64,000 nt of DNA from Rutpela maculata. Its lineage: Eukaryota > Arthropoda > Insecta > Coleoptera > Cerambycidae. How positions within the stretch are numbered: position 1 is the first letter of the stretch; the number at the start of each line of letters is the position of its first letter. The DNA lies in assembly GCA_936432065.2 (NCBI GenBank), contig OW386293.2:40705923-40769922 (forward strand), read 5' to 3'. Below the pieces are notes generated by a model, which saw nothing but the letters and a program-made list of their open reading frames with translations, was not told the DNA's origin and made no database searches. Below, piece by piece: positions 11,069 to 21,582 of this stretch. The translations under genes and the position numbers were made by a program.

Positions 11069-11352
11069 ATGTTTTTCTCAGCTTATTACTGGTTCCCTAT
11101 TAACCGGGACTTTACCTGAGTCCTAAGGTTTAATGTTGGTAATTTTGTCCGTTACTCTATAGACAGTACTTTACGAATAACGTGGGCGGTACCGAGGAGT
11201 GCTATTTTTTGTACTTGGAATGGACAGACTTTTCCTGGTAGCTTTTCGATGTTATTCTGAAATCCAAATTTAACGGTTCCTAATGCCCCTACTATAACTG
11301 GTATCACTTTAGTTTGAGTGCCCCACATACGCGATATCTCTATCTCGAGGTC
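11067..11352 (-). pseudogene. Restriction-like endonuclease C-terminal fragment of a LINE
   Basis: Read on the minus strand, this gives about 90 residues: 'KDLEIEISRMWGTQTKVIPV', 'IVGALGTVKFGFQNNIEKL' and 'QKIALLGTAHVIRKVLS'. The order and spacing parallel the C-terminus of the neighbouring Dong-type element (KYRDLLFELRRL, LIIGALDGT, AVILGSLRLLRA), but the sequence is very different. It is therefore a second RLE-encoding LINE of another lineage, cut at its 5' side by (TTA)n and ending in (TTA)n at 11,035-11,066. No catalytic PD..E is left in this piece. Confidence 0.6.

Positions 11353-11356
<4 letters not shown>

Positions 11357-11412
<56 letters not shown>
11357..11412. repeat. (TTA)n microsatellite, 3' side of Dong-type LINE
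   Basis: About 18 ATT/TTA units, followed by a T-run that is the element's A-rich 3' junction on the minus strand. Dong elements are known to insert in TAA repeats. Confidence 0.9.
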
Positions 11413-11494
11413 TTTTTTAGCGAGCTAAAAACCAGTCACCCTTCTCTGTGGCTCCGACCCTCACAGAGGGGAGCTGGTAGTACCGGTAGCCACT

Positions 11495-11510
11495 CCCCAC
11501 GCCCGTGGGG
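11495..11510 (-). other. Hairpin in the Dong-type 3' UTR
   Basis: Six-bp G/C stem with a 4-nt loop, 10 nt past the endonuclease stop. In R2-type elements the 3' UTR structure is what the RT recognises; a similar role here is inference. Confidence 0.5.
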
Positions 11511-11517
11511 TAAGTGA

Positions 11518-11975
11518 CTACTGGGTCCGGGAATCGTGTGCCCTGAGCAGACGTAATGAACCAAGAATGACGGCCTTCTGCATTCTGCCGGCTAAGATCT
11601 CTGCCGAATTTCGACATGCCGGTATGATCTTGAGTTCCGAAAGCAGTGTGTGTCTCGTTCCATCGAGGGCTCCTATAATCAGTACCACTATCTTAACAGT
11701 ATGGTCTGGATACAGTCTGCGGAGTTCGAAGAGCAGATCTCGATATTTTGTCCGTTTTTCCTCCTCCTTCAAGACAATGTTGTTCTCCGCGGGAACCGAG
11801 AACTCCACGACGAACATTGTCTTGAGTTGATGGTCGAGGAGTACTACGTCAGGCTTGTTGGCTTGTATTTGCCTGACGGTGGGAAAAGAGTAGTTCCAAT
11901 AAATTAGACACTTCTCATTTCCCACAACGGACTCAATATCCCCCGCAGCGTTAATAAAGCACTCGTAATGCTCCG
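11518..11975 (-). pseudogene. Dong-type restriction-like endonuclease domain (out of frame with RT)
   Basis: The frame carries 'KPDVVLLDHQLKTMFVVEFS' followed by 'ENNIVLKEEEKRTKYRDL', the PD...E motif and the downstream K/R-rich helix of the PD-(D/E)XK-like endonuclease found in R2/R4 LINEs. It nicks target DNA to prime reverse transcription. Upstream, the RT frame ends with TAA at 11,951, while this frame is the +1 frame. The overlap (to 12,075) is open in both frames, so the switch lies close to 11,951-11,975. The simplest reading is a one-base gain in this copy; programmed +1 frameshifting is less likely but not excluded. The domain itself looks intact to its stop at 11,518. Confidence 0.8.
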
Positions 11976-14893
11976 TCGTGCCTTTGGATATAGGCCGAGA
12001 CTGCATATGTCGGGCAAGCCGACAGCAAGTGCATAAGGGTCTCTGGCGCCCTGCGGCAGGCCCTGCAGCTGACATCAGGGACCTCTATACCCATGACACG
12101 ACTACGATAGACGAGGGTGTTAAATACACCATCCTGGCAAGCCGTTATGAATCCCTCGGTCTCAGACTTCAGCCCGGCTGACCTTAAGAAGGCAAAGGTC
12201 AGCCTTTCGGATAAGCCAAGGTTCTCTATATTTTTATAGAAAACTCCATGCATTGGCTTATCCGTGTGAAGCTGCAGAAAGATGTTGTGTTCTGCAGCTT
12301 TAATTTGGGCTTTTCGTCGAGCAGGTTCCAACTCGGTGACAGAGTCGGGATTTACCCGCTCGACGTCGAAGGAGAGACCAAGTTCATCGGCTGCTCTCTG
12401 TGCTGCCTTAAACAAAAATGCTCCTATTCCTGCACTTTCATGGTCCCGGACCATGCAGAGGAGGGGATCCGAACTCCTGATAACCTTACAGGCTCCATCC
12501 AGAACCATCCTATTATGGAGACTCTCCAAACTCAAGAGTCCACGGCCTCCCCGATGTCGTGGGAGGTATAGCCGTGGAACGGACGATTTAGGATGCAAAC
12601 TTCTATTGAGATGCATCTTCTTGCGGGTTCCTACGTCGAGTTGACGCAACTCCTCTCGAGTCCATTTCACTACTCCAAAGGAGTAGAGTAGGATCGGAAC
12701 GGCAAGCATGTTGGTAGCAGACACCTTGTTCTTCCCCGACAGTTCTGAGGACCAGATCTGTCGGAGTCGGTGCTGATACTTGCCGCGGAGAGCGTTTTTC
12801 ACTACACCTACTTCTTGGGTGGAGCGTTGCTCGACACCCAAGTAAGTGTACGACTCTCCGGCATCTAGATGATGTAAGATGCTTCCGTCCACGAGCTGCG
12901 CGTCCTCTCCGTAGTTCCCGCATCGTCCTCTCTTGAGATGGACCAGTGCACATTTGTCCAACCCGAACTCCATGCCGACAGCCTGCGTGTACTCCTGTAC
13001 CACCCTGAGGGACTGGTGTAGGTCCCTCTCTCCGGAGGCATAAAGTTTAAGGTCATCCATGTAGAACAGATGGGTGACCTTATGCCTCCTATCGCCGGGG
13101 GTACCGCAGTTGTATCCACGGGTTTTCCGGAGCGAAACGGACAATGGCAGTAATGAGATGCAAAACAGAAGGGGGCTGAGGGAATCTCCCTGAAATACTC
13201 CCCTTCTGAAAGTTACCGACTCCGTCTGGACTCTATCGTTACCCGATGTAATGGTAAAGCGAGTCCTCCAGAGCGGCATCAGTTCTTCGATGCATCTCAC
13301 TACGGGACCGGGTACCGCAAGACATCGGAGCAAGTGAACAATAAGCTCATGCGATGTCATATCAAATGCCTTGCGGTAGTCAATCCAGGCCATGGAGAGG
13401 TTCCGCTTATACTGCACGGAGTCCTGTGTGACACATCTGTCAATCAACAGGTTCTCCTTGCAGCCAGCGACACCTCTCTTGGACCCTCGTTGCTCAGATA
13501 TCCGTTCGTAAACCGGTTCAACTGCGTGGAGCACTCGCATGTACAAGATGCGCGTAAACACCTTGTAACATGCGTTTAAACAAGTTATCGGTCGGTAGTT
13601 CCTTGGGTTGGACAAATCTCCGTTCTTGGGGATTAGCACTGTCCGCCCTTCAACCACCCAAGAAGGAATTTGCTGCTCCCCATTTAGCCAGGCATTAAAA
13701 ATTCTGGCCAAATGGTGGTGGGTGCTCGGTAACTTTTTCCACCAAAAGTTATTTATCCCATCGGGACCTGGAGCAGCAAAGTTCTTAGAGCCCTCGAGAG
13801 CTCTTCGAACCTCTTCTGGGGTTATTGGTTGGCACACTTCCTGTGGTTGTTGAAACCTTTGACAAAAGGTTTCAAAGTGTGCAAGGGCCGGAGAGTCTCG
13901 ATTGAGTGGAAGCTTCTCCTCGTAAAGCGTTTTCCAGAAATTTTCCACCTGATCTACAGTCGGCGGATTCTCTGCAACACGCGGAGGCGGTTCGAAAAGG
14001 CGCGAGGGCTTTTGGCGGAAGAGTTTATTTTCCGCCAGCCCCCTCGCCCGCCTCACTAGTGATTTTTTACAAACCACTAGCATCCGTATCCTGTCGAGAC
14101 AGTGCTGTTTGGTGGTTCGCAGCACTGCCTCATTGAGTGTGTGACGGACGCGTCTTAAGTTGGCGGCTATTCGACGCACTTTAGGCGTAAACGGCCTATT
14201 GGCCGCCATGTAGTCCATCACACATTGGATACGGGATGCGTGTTGCCTCGCCGACCGGATCTTGGCTTCCATCTTTTGTATGCGCCGCTCCGCCCTCTCC
14301 TGTGGGGAGGCAGTATTACGCCTCTCCGTCCGAGAAAAGCGTTGAACAGCGGCATACACGGCACAATTAATGTGCCAGATGTCAGCCCGTTCTGGTAGCG
14401 CATCACGAAGTTCTTCATCCACTCTGGCCAGGTCTTGTGGCCCGGGGGCTTTTATGTGGTGTAGCCCCCGTCTGGTACTGAGGCCCTCTGGTACTGGTGG
14501 AACAAGGAGAACCACTTCCTCAACCGGTGAATGCGGCGGTCTTTCGGCTACCTCATTCACCGGTCCAGGAGCAGCCCTCACGTAGCCCCTTCTACGAAGA
14601 TGGGATACATAGTCACGCAGATTTTGTGGCGTGAAGGCGCCATGCTCTGGATGCCTGTCACACCACAGAGCATGCATCCGCCCCATGTATCCCCTTCGTG
14701 CGGGCTCACTGCTTTCGTAGCATTGCAGAAGGTCGTCCCTTAGCTCATCCGTCCACTCAAAGCGTCCTTGTCCATAGCGTTCGTTGTCAACGGGCGCTCC
14801 ATCCGGTTGGGCCCCACCACCTTGCCCTTGACCCCTATCCGGACGAGGTCGATTGTGGGGGCCCTCTCTTCGGTTTACAGGAACCAGAAGTCA
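11951..14893 (-). CDS. Dong-type LINE polyprotein: N-terminal domain, reverse transcriptase, CCHC knuckle
   Basis: From the first ATG (14,686) the protein has 911 residues. RT motifs are in order and complete: 'AAPGPDGINNFWW' at about residue 304, 'NYRPITCLNACYKVFTRIL', 'AWIDYRKAFDM', 'GVFQGDSLSPLLF', and 'LFYMDDLKLYA' with the catalytic YMDD at about residues 542-545. Near the C-terminus 'CRACRRAPETLMHLLSAC' is a C-X2-C-X8-H-X4-C knuckle. The same frame is open upstream of the ATG to 14,893 and encodes 'EWTDELRDDLLQCYESSE', continuous with the conserved 'RRGYMGRMHALW' block of RLE LINEs. So the true start is upstream or non-AUG, or an upstream frameshift has removed it. The frame stops at 11,951 before the endonuclease. 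Confidence 0.88.
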
Positions 14894-15060
14894 GGGCTTG
14901 TGGGTGGTTAGCCCAACAAGCCCACGACCGACACCAGAGGGGAATGAGCTTTCCCCTCCCGGGTGCACTAGGGCTGCCGGATCGGTTTTGCACCCCCAGC
15001 TGGAGTAAGTGGTGGCGCTACTCACCAAAGGCTTGATAGATGAAAGTCAGCCCCTCCTGC

Positions 15061-15061
<1 letters not shown>

Positions 15062-15123
<62 letters not shown>
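15062..15123. repeat. (TTA)n microsatellite, 5' side of Dong-type LINE
   Basis: About 20 TTA units directly abutting the LINE 5' end. Together with 11,357-11,412 it shows insertion inside one TTA array. Confidence 0.9.
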
Positions 15124-17360
15124 TTAGTTGAAAGCGCGGGAACCAGGCAGAAATTTTAATAATAGCTACGTAATATTCTTATATCTTAAAAAATATATAT
15201 TTTTAAGGTTAGCTGTGACGTCACGTGCATAAATGTACCATAACCTCATTCACAAAGGTTACCAACCCAAATATTTTTGACAGATGGCAAAATGCATTTT
15301 CCCCTAACAATAATACCAATAATATTTTTTGGATGCTGTCATGTGTGCACATATAACGAATTCTTTTTAATTTTTTTCACAGAAACCAAATCAAAAGGAT
15401 GCAAGTGTGATATATCGTTGAAATTGGAATTTTTACTGCTTTTCAATTCGATTACAAATTGTAAGTAATCATAAAATAAGCAACTTGTTGTGCCAAAACG
15501 GCACTAAACGTATTCCGATCTCAACCAAAACCTTTTCAGATCTTCTGGAGCACTAAAGAAACCCTCATGCAAAGTTTCATCCAAATTTGTTTAGTAATTC
15601 GCCGCTATCGTGCTAACATACATACACACACACATACACACACACAAACATTTTTCAAAAACCACTTTCTTGGGTTCCTAGGACCTTAAATCGTAAAGAT
15701 TTGATGTTATCTCAATTTTCTATTTTGGACCCATTTCAATAACCTCCCACAATGTTATTGTGGGCAGGTTAAAATGAAAAAGTAAAATTAGCAGAAATTA
15801 AGAAATATTGCCATTTCTACTAAAAATTGCGTTTTTGAGCTTTTTTCGCGAACGATAAATATTTTGAAATTACAGGTTTTAAATTTTTTGTGCGTTCCTG
15901 ATGCACCAAACTCCACATTAGGACCTACGGCGTCTCGATAGTAGCGAGTTTAGTAATTATAAAAAATTGACGTAAAACAGCAAAAGTTCGCCATTTCTCA
16001 AAACTTTGAGTGCGATGCGCGACCGGAAGATATTTTTTGATTTAAATTTTTTTTTCCATTTTGCTTAGCTAGGCGATAGGCAACTTTTTCGAGATACAGC
16101 GAAAGAAAAATCAATAAAAGTGGTTTTTCGGCTCACTCAAGTGTACACGTAATTAGGAATGGACATATTTAATAGTTCTATTTGATCAAAACATTTTCGC
16201 CTAATTATTCTGTTATTGGTCCAAATTTCAAATATTTCACCAATCGATGTATTTTGTGGGAAATAGGCTATAATATTCTTGAATAGTTTACCAACATTGC
16301 AACATTTAATACCGGCAATCACCGAACTAGTCCGCCTCTGACTTACAATCTTGTCTTAAATATAGGTCTCCCGACTCCATAATTTGCCTATAGGGTAGTT
16401 GGTAAACACAGTTTGTTTTTCTGCTTTTCATAAGTGTTTTTAGAGCCTCATTGCATGGGACTATGAATTTAAATTGAAAATTATTGCTATTGTATAATAA
16501 TGGACAATTTCCAACATTTACTGCTTCTTCGTAAATTAATGTAAATTACTATTTATGTTCTTAGACTCGTAAAGGTATACATTTAACTATTTATCATTTC
16601 GTTGTTCCTTCGGTTGTTTTACAATTAATGTACGCAAAGATTATAACGTTCGTTTAACGCTGAATTGCTTCATTACTAGAAACATTGTTGCTAGGTTGTC
16701 CACTTAACAAGAACACTTTGTTGGACAAACAATCAATGAGTATTCAATAATTACCATGAGAATTATGCCAGAAATGAACACGTTTAACATTTCTGTATTT
16801 AATATCTAATGAGTGAACAAATAAAAACAAAACTTAGTGATCAAATTGCAAACCCTCTTCCTTCTCTGTTTAAAATAAATTATGCCCATACGAAGAATTT
16901 CACCTTGTGGAAGAAAATAACACTTTTGTTATCTATCACTACTCCTATCAAGATGAATAGAATGTTATTCATTATTTATTTATGTACATGAATTACTGCA
17001 CTCAATAAGTGCAGTTAGTTATCTGTGACTAGCGGAAGATGATTTTAATAAACGATTACAGTTTTGAATTACATATTTTTTAAATGACCTGGTTGTTTCT
17101 CACCGGTTACTGGGAGCACACACATAACATCCTCAGAAAACAACTAATAGTAATTATTAGGAACGTTTTTATGTCAATGTGCACAATGTATGGGAACGGT
17201 GCGTTGTCGCATTTGATTATCACTACTTAAATAGACCAGGCAGCAGACCGTCAATTTGACGTTTTTTTTTTAGTATCATTGGTCGACGACGTCAGGTGAC
17301 GAAACAATGACGCCTCAGTAATGTTTTATTCTGATGAAATTATGACGTCGATGCGACGTA
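15124..17360. other. No gene; dispersed non-coding repeats
   Basis: Contains a block at 15,480-15,780 with a (CA)n run at about 15,620-15,650 that looks like a known type of interspersed insect repeat, by general appearance only. The rest is AT-rich with no recognisable domain. Confidence 0.5.
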
Positions 17361-17539
17361 GTGGTGAAATCATATTTTCATTCTAGACGAGTTTATGCAT
17401 TACCACGTAGTTTGTTGCAGAAATTATTTCCAGATGGTGCCACATACAAATCTCTGACAATAATCAGCCAGTATACCCTAACGAATTTACAGAAAATAAA
17501 TAATATATATTGCAATTCATTCAGGAAACATCATCTGAT

Positions 17540-18520
17540 TTCGATGCATCTTATAACGGCCAGGTTAAATATCATGATTCTGTGGCTGGGCGGAGACAGC
17601 ATAAAAACCAGTGAGTGCTCAACCTATTTTTTTATCTACTTATTTAACGTCGGCCTATTTCCGCTACCAGGGTCTATCACCGACGCCAGGAGACAAGCTA
17701 CCCCCTAACCTGGAAATTTTGCCGAACCTCTTCCCTTAAGAAGAGTAGGGATCTTTTACTTGCCTAACATTTAATAGACAAGGGACCGCCTGCTTTACAT
17801 CCTCTCCGAAAGATGATATATCCACTACGTAACGCTCGTCTTGAAGTTACATAGCTTCCGCGTATACACTGATATACAAGCCGCTAGAAGGTGGGACGAG
17901 ATCGCTGTTTCCCTAGACGGGGTCACCCATCTAAGTATTAACCGCGCTGCACGTTGCTTCACTTGGAGTATCGGAGATACATACACAGTGAAGATGCATC
18001 TACGCTCGCCCCACTTAACCTACTAATTGTCCTTTTACGTCTATCTGAGTTGGGTGCATACAGCTCGGTCAAACTTATATGGGTGCCCGGAAACATCGGT
18101 GTGGGGGACAATGAAGGAGCAGACTGTTTGGTAGGAGAAGGAGCAAAAACGCATATCTCTGGCTCTGAGCCAAACTTCTGTTTGTCAAGAAGTTTGATTC
18201 AATCAATGCTATAAGGCTGGTGCATGGCACAGTTCAACAACTATTGAGCTCAAGCCTCTGGAAAGGGGCAGTCGAGGCTCCACGTAAGGAGGACTTCAAC
18301 TGACTCCACCGTAAAGTCATTACTTCGGCTTGATAGAGAAAGAATGAGATGGATTGTAGGCCTGATAACAGATACTGTCCTCTGAACATAAAAATGAGAT
18401 AGAAGGAGGATTCTATCTTCCAGATGTGTAGAGTGAAAGATGAAACTATCACTCATATTCCATGCATTTGCACACACCAGGGGCGTCAGGATGTCTTCAG
18501 TTCAAAACTTGCCACCCAGA
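17540..18520 (+). pseudogene. I/jockey-type LINE RNase H and C-terminal fragment, split by a SINE
   Basis: Downstream of the SINE the plus strand reads 'LSELGAYSSVKLIWVPGN', then 'GVGDNEGADCLVGEGAKTH' (the last RNase H acidic residue is the D in EGAD) and 'GSEPNFCLS'. After frame changes come 'LDRERMRWIVGLITDTVL' and 'CRVKDETITHIPCIC', the usual 'GLLTGHCPL...C..C..E.ET..HILC' tail. Upstream of the SINE (17,540-17,617) a short 'DSVA..R'-like piece may be the third RNase H strand. Several frameshifts; not functional. Confidence 0.7.
17627..18013 (-). mobile_element. 5S rRNA-derived SINE, copy 1
   Basis: On the minus strand the element starts near 18,013 with a head that contains the 5S rRNA internal promoter: box A-like GAAGCAACGT near 17,960 and TTAATACTTAGATGGGTGAC near 17,935, as in 5S genes. 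The body is shared with copy 2 (32,174-32,529), and a T-rich/A-rich tail is at 17,627-17,640. The flanks are CTCAACCTA (17,618-17,626) and CTTAACCTA (18,014-18,022), a 9-bp target duplication with one mismatch. It has inserted into a LINE RNase H domain. Confidence 0.75.
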
Positions 18521-18853
18521 ATAACTAGTCATCTGAAGTAGACACGATTTTCAGCAAAAACACGTTGATTTAGTTATCGAGGGGAACTTCAAAATCACTA
18601 TTTGTTTAATTTTGTTTTCAACCCTATCACCCCCAGTCACCCCACTTTATAATATCAAATGGCACACCCTATCTTGTGATACATCATTTTAAACGGCTTA
18701 AAAAGTTCTATCCGTATACCAAAAGGAAATGAAATTGTTCGATCGGTTTCTGACATAAAAGCAAAATTTAAAAAAATGGTATAAAACACAAGTACTTTAT
18801 CATTAAGTGTTTAGTGTAGTTTCTTAATACAACAGTAAACAGTTCTTCAAAAA

Positions 18854-19052
18854 TGGTTTATATTTTGGCAGAGAGAACAAAGGTTATCTACATTTACGGA
18901 AGTGAAAATCGTTGTGCTCGTAGTATAGCTCGAGTTTTCAACGATAAACACCCTGTTAAAAGTGTAAACCATCGGTATGCACTTGTTAGGAAATTTGACG
19001 GAGCGCAGCCATTGTATTCGGTCTGTGATATTAGTATTATAGTGTGTATTTA
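18854..19052 (+). pseudogene. Mariner-like transposase N-terminal helix-turn-helix domain
   Basis: ATG at 18,854 begins 'MVYILAERTKVIYIYGSENR', then 'CARSIARVFNDKHPVKSVNH'. This is the N-terminal DNA-binding domain (DUF4817 type) that many insect mariner/IS630-like transposases carry. After about 45 residues ('RYALVRKFDG') similarity is lost and the frame stops at 19,052. The catalytic DDE/D domain is absent, so the element is a deletion derivative. The AT-rich 300 bp upstream may be its 5' terminal region. Confidence 0.7.
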
Positions 19053-19062
19053 AGTATACCAT

Positions 19063-20890
19063 ATGTAAAAGGGTTTAAATTGTTTTAAACACGACTGAAA
19101 AAGGTTATTTCAAAGGTCACTTGGATAATTTACGCCTACGCCTGCCGGATGTATGCCATATGCTACTGCGTCACAAAAATATTTATACATAAAAAACTAT
19201 CCTCCTAAAAGTCCTAGATGAAATTTTTTTTTTTCAAAAACTTCTGCTGTGTCTTAGCTTCAATCGCCTCGCTGGATGTAGGTATATGAAAATTTTCAAA
19301 AATAAAAAAGTTTGTCGCTTAGTCAAAATATGAGTACATTTTTAGCGAAGTAATAGTCAAGTAATAAGTTCATTGTTGTTTAAAGAAAATAATAAACAAT
19401 TATCGATAGAAACAAAAAAAAACCATTGAAAGCGCTTGAATTTCAAAATCAAAATAAAAAAACACGATTTTTATAATCAATCAATTTTTCAAGTTTCTTC
19501 GAAATAAAAAATATCTGTACCACAAAAAAATACCGTAAATAGCCATTTCTTATATAGAATTGTTCATTTTATAAAAACTATAAAGTCTATTTCGCTTCAC
19601 TATCAAGCTATTACAAGGGCAACGTCCATGAATGGAATTAATTTAAAATGTATGCTAGCGCTATGGCCTCTCCTGATGCATGACGTCACACACTGTTTGC
19701 GCGCCTAACAGATTTATTCAACTTTAATGTTGAATACCGTCTGTAAATAAAAAAATAAGAACAAATCCATTACACACTGTGTTTTGTATTAAGTAAAGAT
19801 TCAAAAATGCCAAAATTACATTTATGACTATTTAAAACTATTTATGATAACCGACCTTAGTATCTACTCGGCCTTGTTAAATATGTAAAATGAAACAGTT
19901 TTAACTGATATGCAATTCTTATTCTCTTTTGTTTCACGGTTAAGCAAATCTTACGTTAATAGTATGCAGAAATAGCGACCGCGAGGAATGTGAGAGTGAA
20001 ATTAAAAGTTCTTGCGCTTATTTTAAGACAAAAAAAAGCTAGTTCGTCGCCTAACCGCTTAACACGTGTCCCCTATTCTCGATGTAACGTATAATTTTAT
20101 GGTAATAAGAGCAATTTATCGGTACTTCTCATTGTACAAGGCAGCGTCGCCAATATGGACATGTCGGAATCAAGTTGGCGAAATTACTACACCGTCTTCC
20201 TCCGTGGCCTTCTGACAATAGAAATACGATATAACATTTTCTGCGATGTTTAATGCATGCTTTGTTGTTTCCCAGGGATGTGTCGTAACCTATCGTACAA
20301 TATAAAAGGAAGTGAGATTATGTATTAAATCATTGTTATTATCTGGCGTTTACTTTTTTTTTCTCGATGTAATGATATAACAATGATATTAGAGGTTGGC
20401 TTTGTGTAGTCGTGCAGAGGAAACAGTGCAACTTGTAGGCGACGACTCTATGATGCATTGTAGCGAAGGATTTCTTTTTCAAACTTAGATAGGTATAACT
20501 TCATCTCAACGTTATTTATTGACATTGCTTGTTATTATTTTTTGTTGCACATTAATATTTTCGTACTTCTAGAACTTCTTGATTAGTGGTAATTTTTACA
20601 ATTCGGCCATAGAATAAAGAATAATTAATAAATGGAACAAACGACTTACCAGAAGGAAGTTCGTTCCTTTATAAGAACACAGTCTTTTCCAAATAGAACA
20701 CTGCAGAATACTTCTTTGTGCGATACGTGTCACAAGTGTAATTAAATTAAGTGTACGTGTTAAGTGTAAAAAATCAAGTGAAAAGTAAAACACCATGCAC
20801 GATAGATGAAGAGTCAGTGAAAAGCAAATGGAAATAGATAATGGAAAGAATAATTTTGACACTGGTACGGAAACGAAGAAAATAACGACC
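19063..20890. other. No recognisable gene
   Basis: Short open frames only. Contains GC spots such as 'catgacgtcacacactg' near 19,680, a perfect CRE-like TGACGTCA, but no gene next to it. Confidence 0.5.
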
Positions 20891-21020
20891 AAATTCAGCT
20901 AACTTTTGAAACATCAAAAAAAAATACGGATTGTACATTGTAGATTGTTTAAGGGGTCGCTTGTCCCTGAGTTGGCCTTTCTTCACTTCGACCTAAAAGG
21001 TCTTTTGTGAATTACTACAA

Positions 21021-21582
21021 TTAGTTGTTGCCCAGGATTCCAAGACTTTTTGCAAAGTTTGTGATTTTCCTGGGAGCTAATTTCCCTACGTCTTCAGGCG
21101 TTAATTCTGACTGTTTTAGGAAGTTTAGCCTAATGCGGATTAGTACCCTGCATTCACAAAGTATATGTTCGGCAGTCTCAATTGCGGCTTCACAGTATCT
21201 GCATTTGTCATCTTCTGCCATGCCAATGTTCTTGAGTTGATATCTCAAGGGGCAATGGCCAGTTAGAAGGCCTGTGATCAACCTTAGATCGGACTTTTCA
21301 AGTTCGAGAAGCCTTGTGGCATTCTTTGTTGAATAGGTTATAAACCTTTTCGCTTGTCTTTGACCTGGAGTATTCCTCCAGTAGGACTTCTTTTGTTCCT
21401 TTTCCCATTTTTGGACCTCCTCCATTATATCTCCCTTAGATAAACCACAGAACGGTTCTTGTGAAGCTATCAGCCAATTCGTTACCTCCTGTCCCCTCAT
21501 GTTTTGGCACCCATATCAAGGTAACCTTGTTGTTTTTCACCAGTTGCTTCAAGGATTGTCTGCATTCCCTGCTATGTACGGC
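21021..21582 (-). pseudogene. LINE RNase H C-terminus and zinc-finger tail
   Basis: Reads 'SRECRQSLKQLVKNNKVTLI', 'WVPKHEGTGGNELADSF' (fourth RNase H acidic residue), then after a frame change 'YWRNTPGQRQAKRFI', 'LITGLLTGHCPLRYQLKNIG' and 'CRYCEAAIETAEHILCEC', a C-X2-C...H-X4-C finger typical of I/jockey C-termini. It ends at 21,021. Continues the fragment at 23,835-24,070. Confidence 0.8.

Larger units (their letters stand above)
11413..15061 (-). mobile_element. R4/Dong-type non-LTR retrotransposon, near full length
   Basis: A 3.65-kb GC-richer element lies between two (TTA)n tracts, in the minus orientation. It encodes one long polyprotein with RT, CCHC zinc knuckle and restriction-like endonuclease, the architecture of the R4/Dong clade. 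Insertion in TTA/TAA repeats fits Dong specificity. The 3' UTR is only about 100 nt and carries a perfect hairpin CCCCAC-GGGC-GTGGGG (11,495-11,510). The 5' UTR extends from 15,061 to about 14,893. The only clear lesion is a frameshift between the zinc knuckle and the endonuclease near 11,951-11,975, so this is a recent insertion. Confidence 0.88.

Noticed and set aside
12248..12644. Two plus-strand frames over 100 codons
   Set aside because: They lie opposite the Dong-type polyprotein, whose GC-rich sequence keeps other frames open.
13334..15036. Several plus-strand frames of 70-112 codons
   Set aside because: Antisense shadows of the Dong-type LINE or of its 5' UTR; no domain of their own.
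19675..19700. CRE-like TGACGTCA as promoter evidence
   Set aside because: No gene or other promoter element nearby; an 8-mer is expected by chance at this scale.
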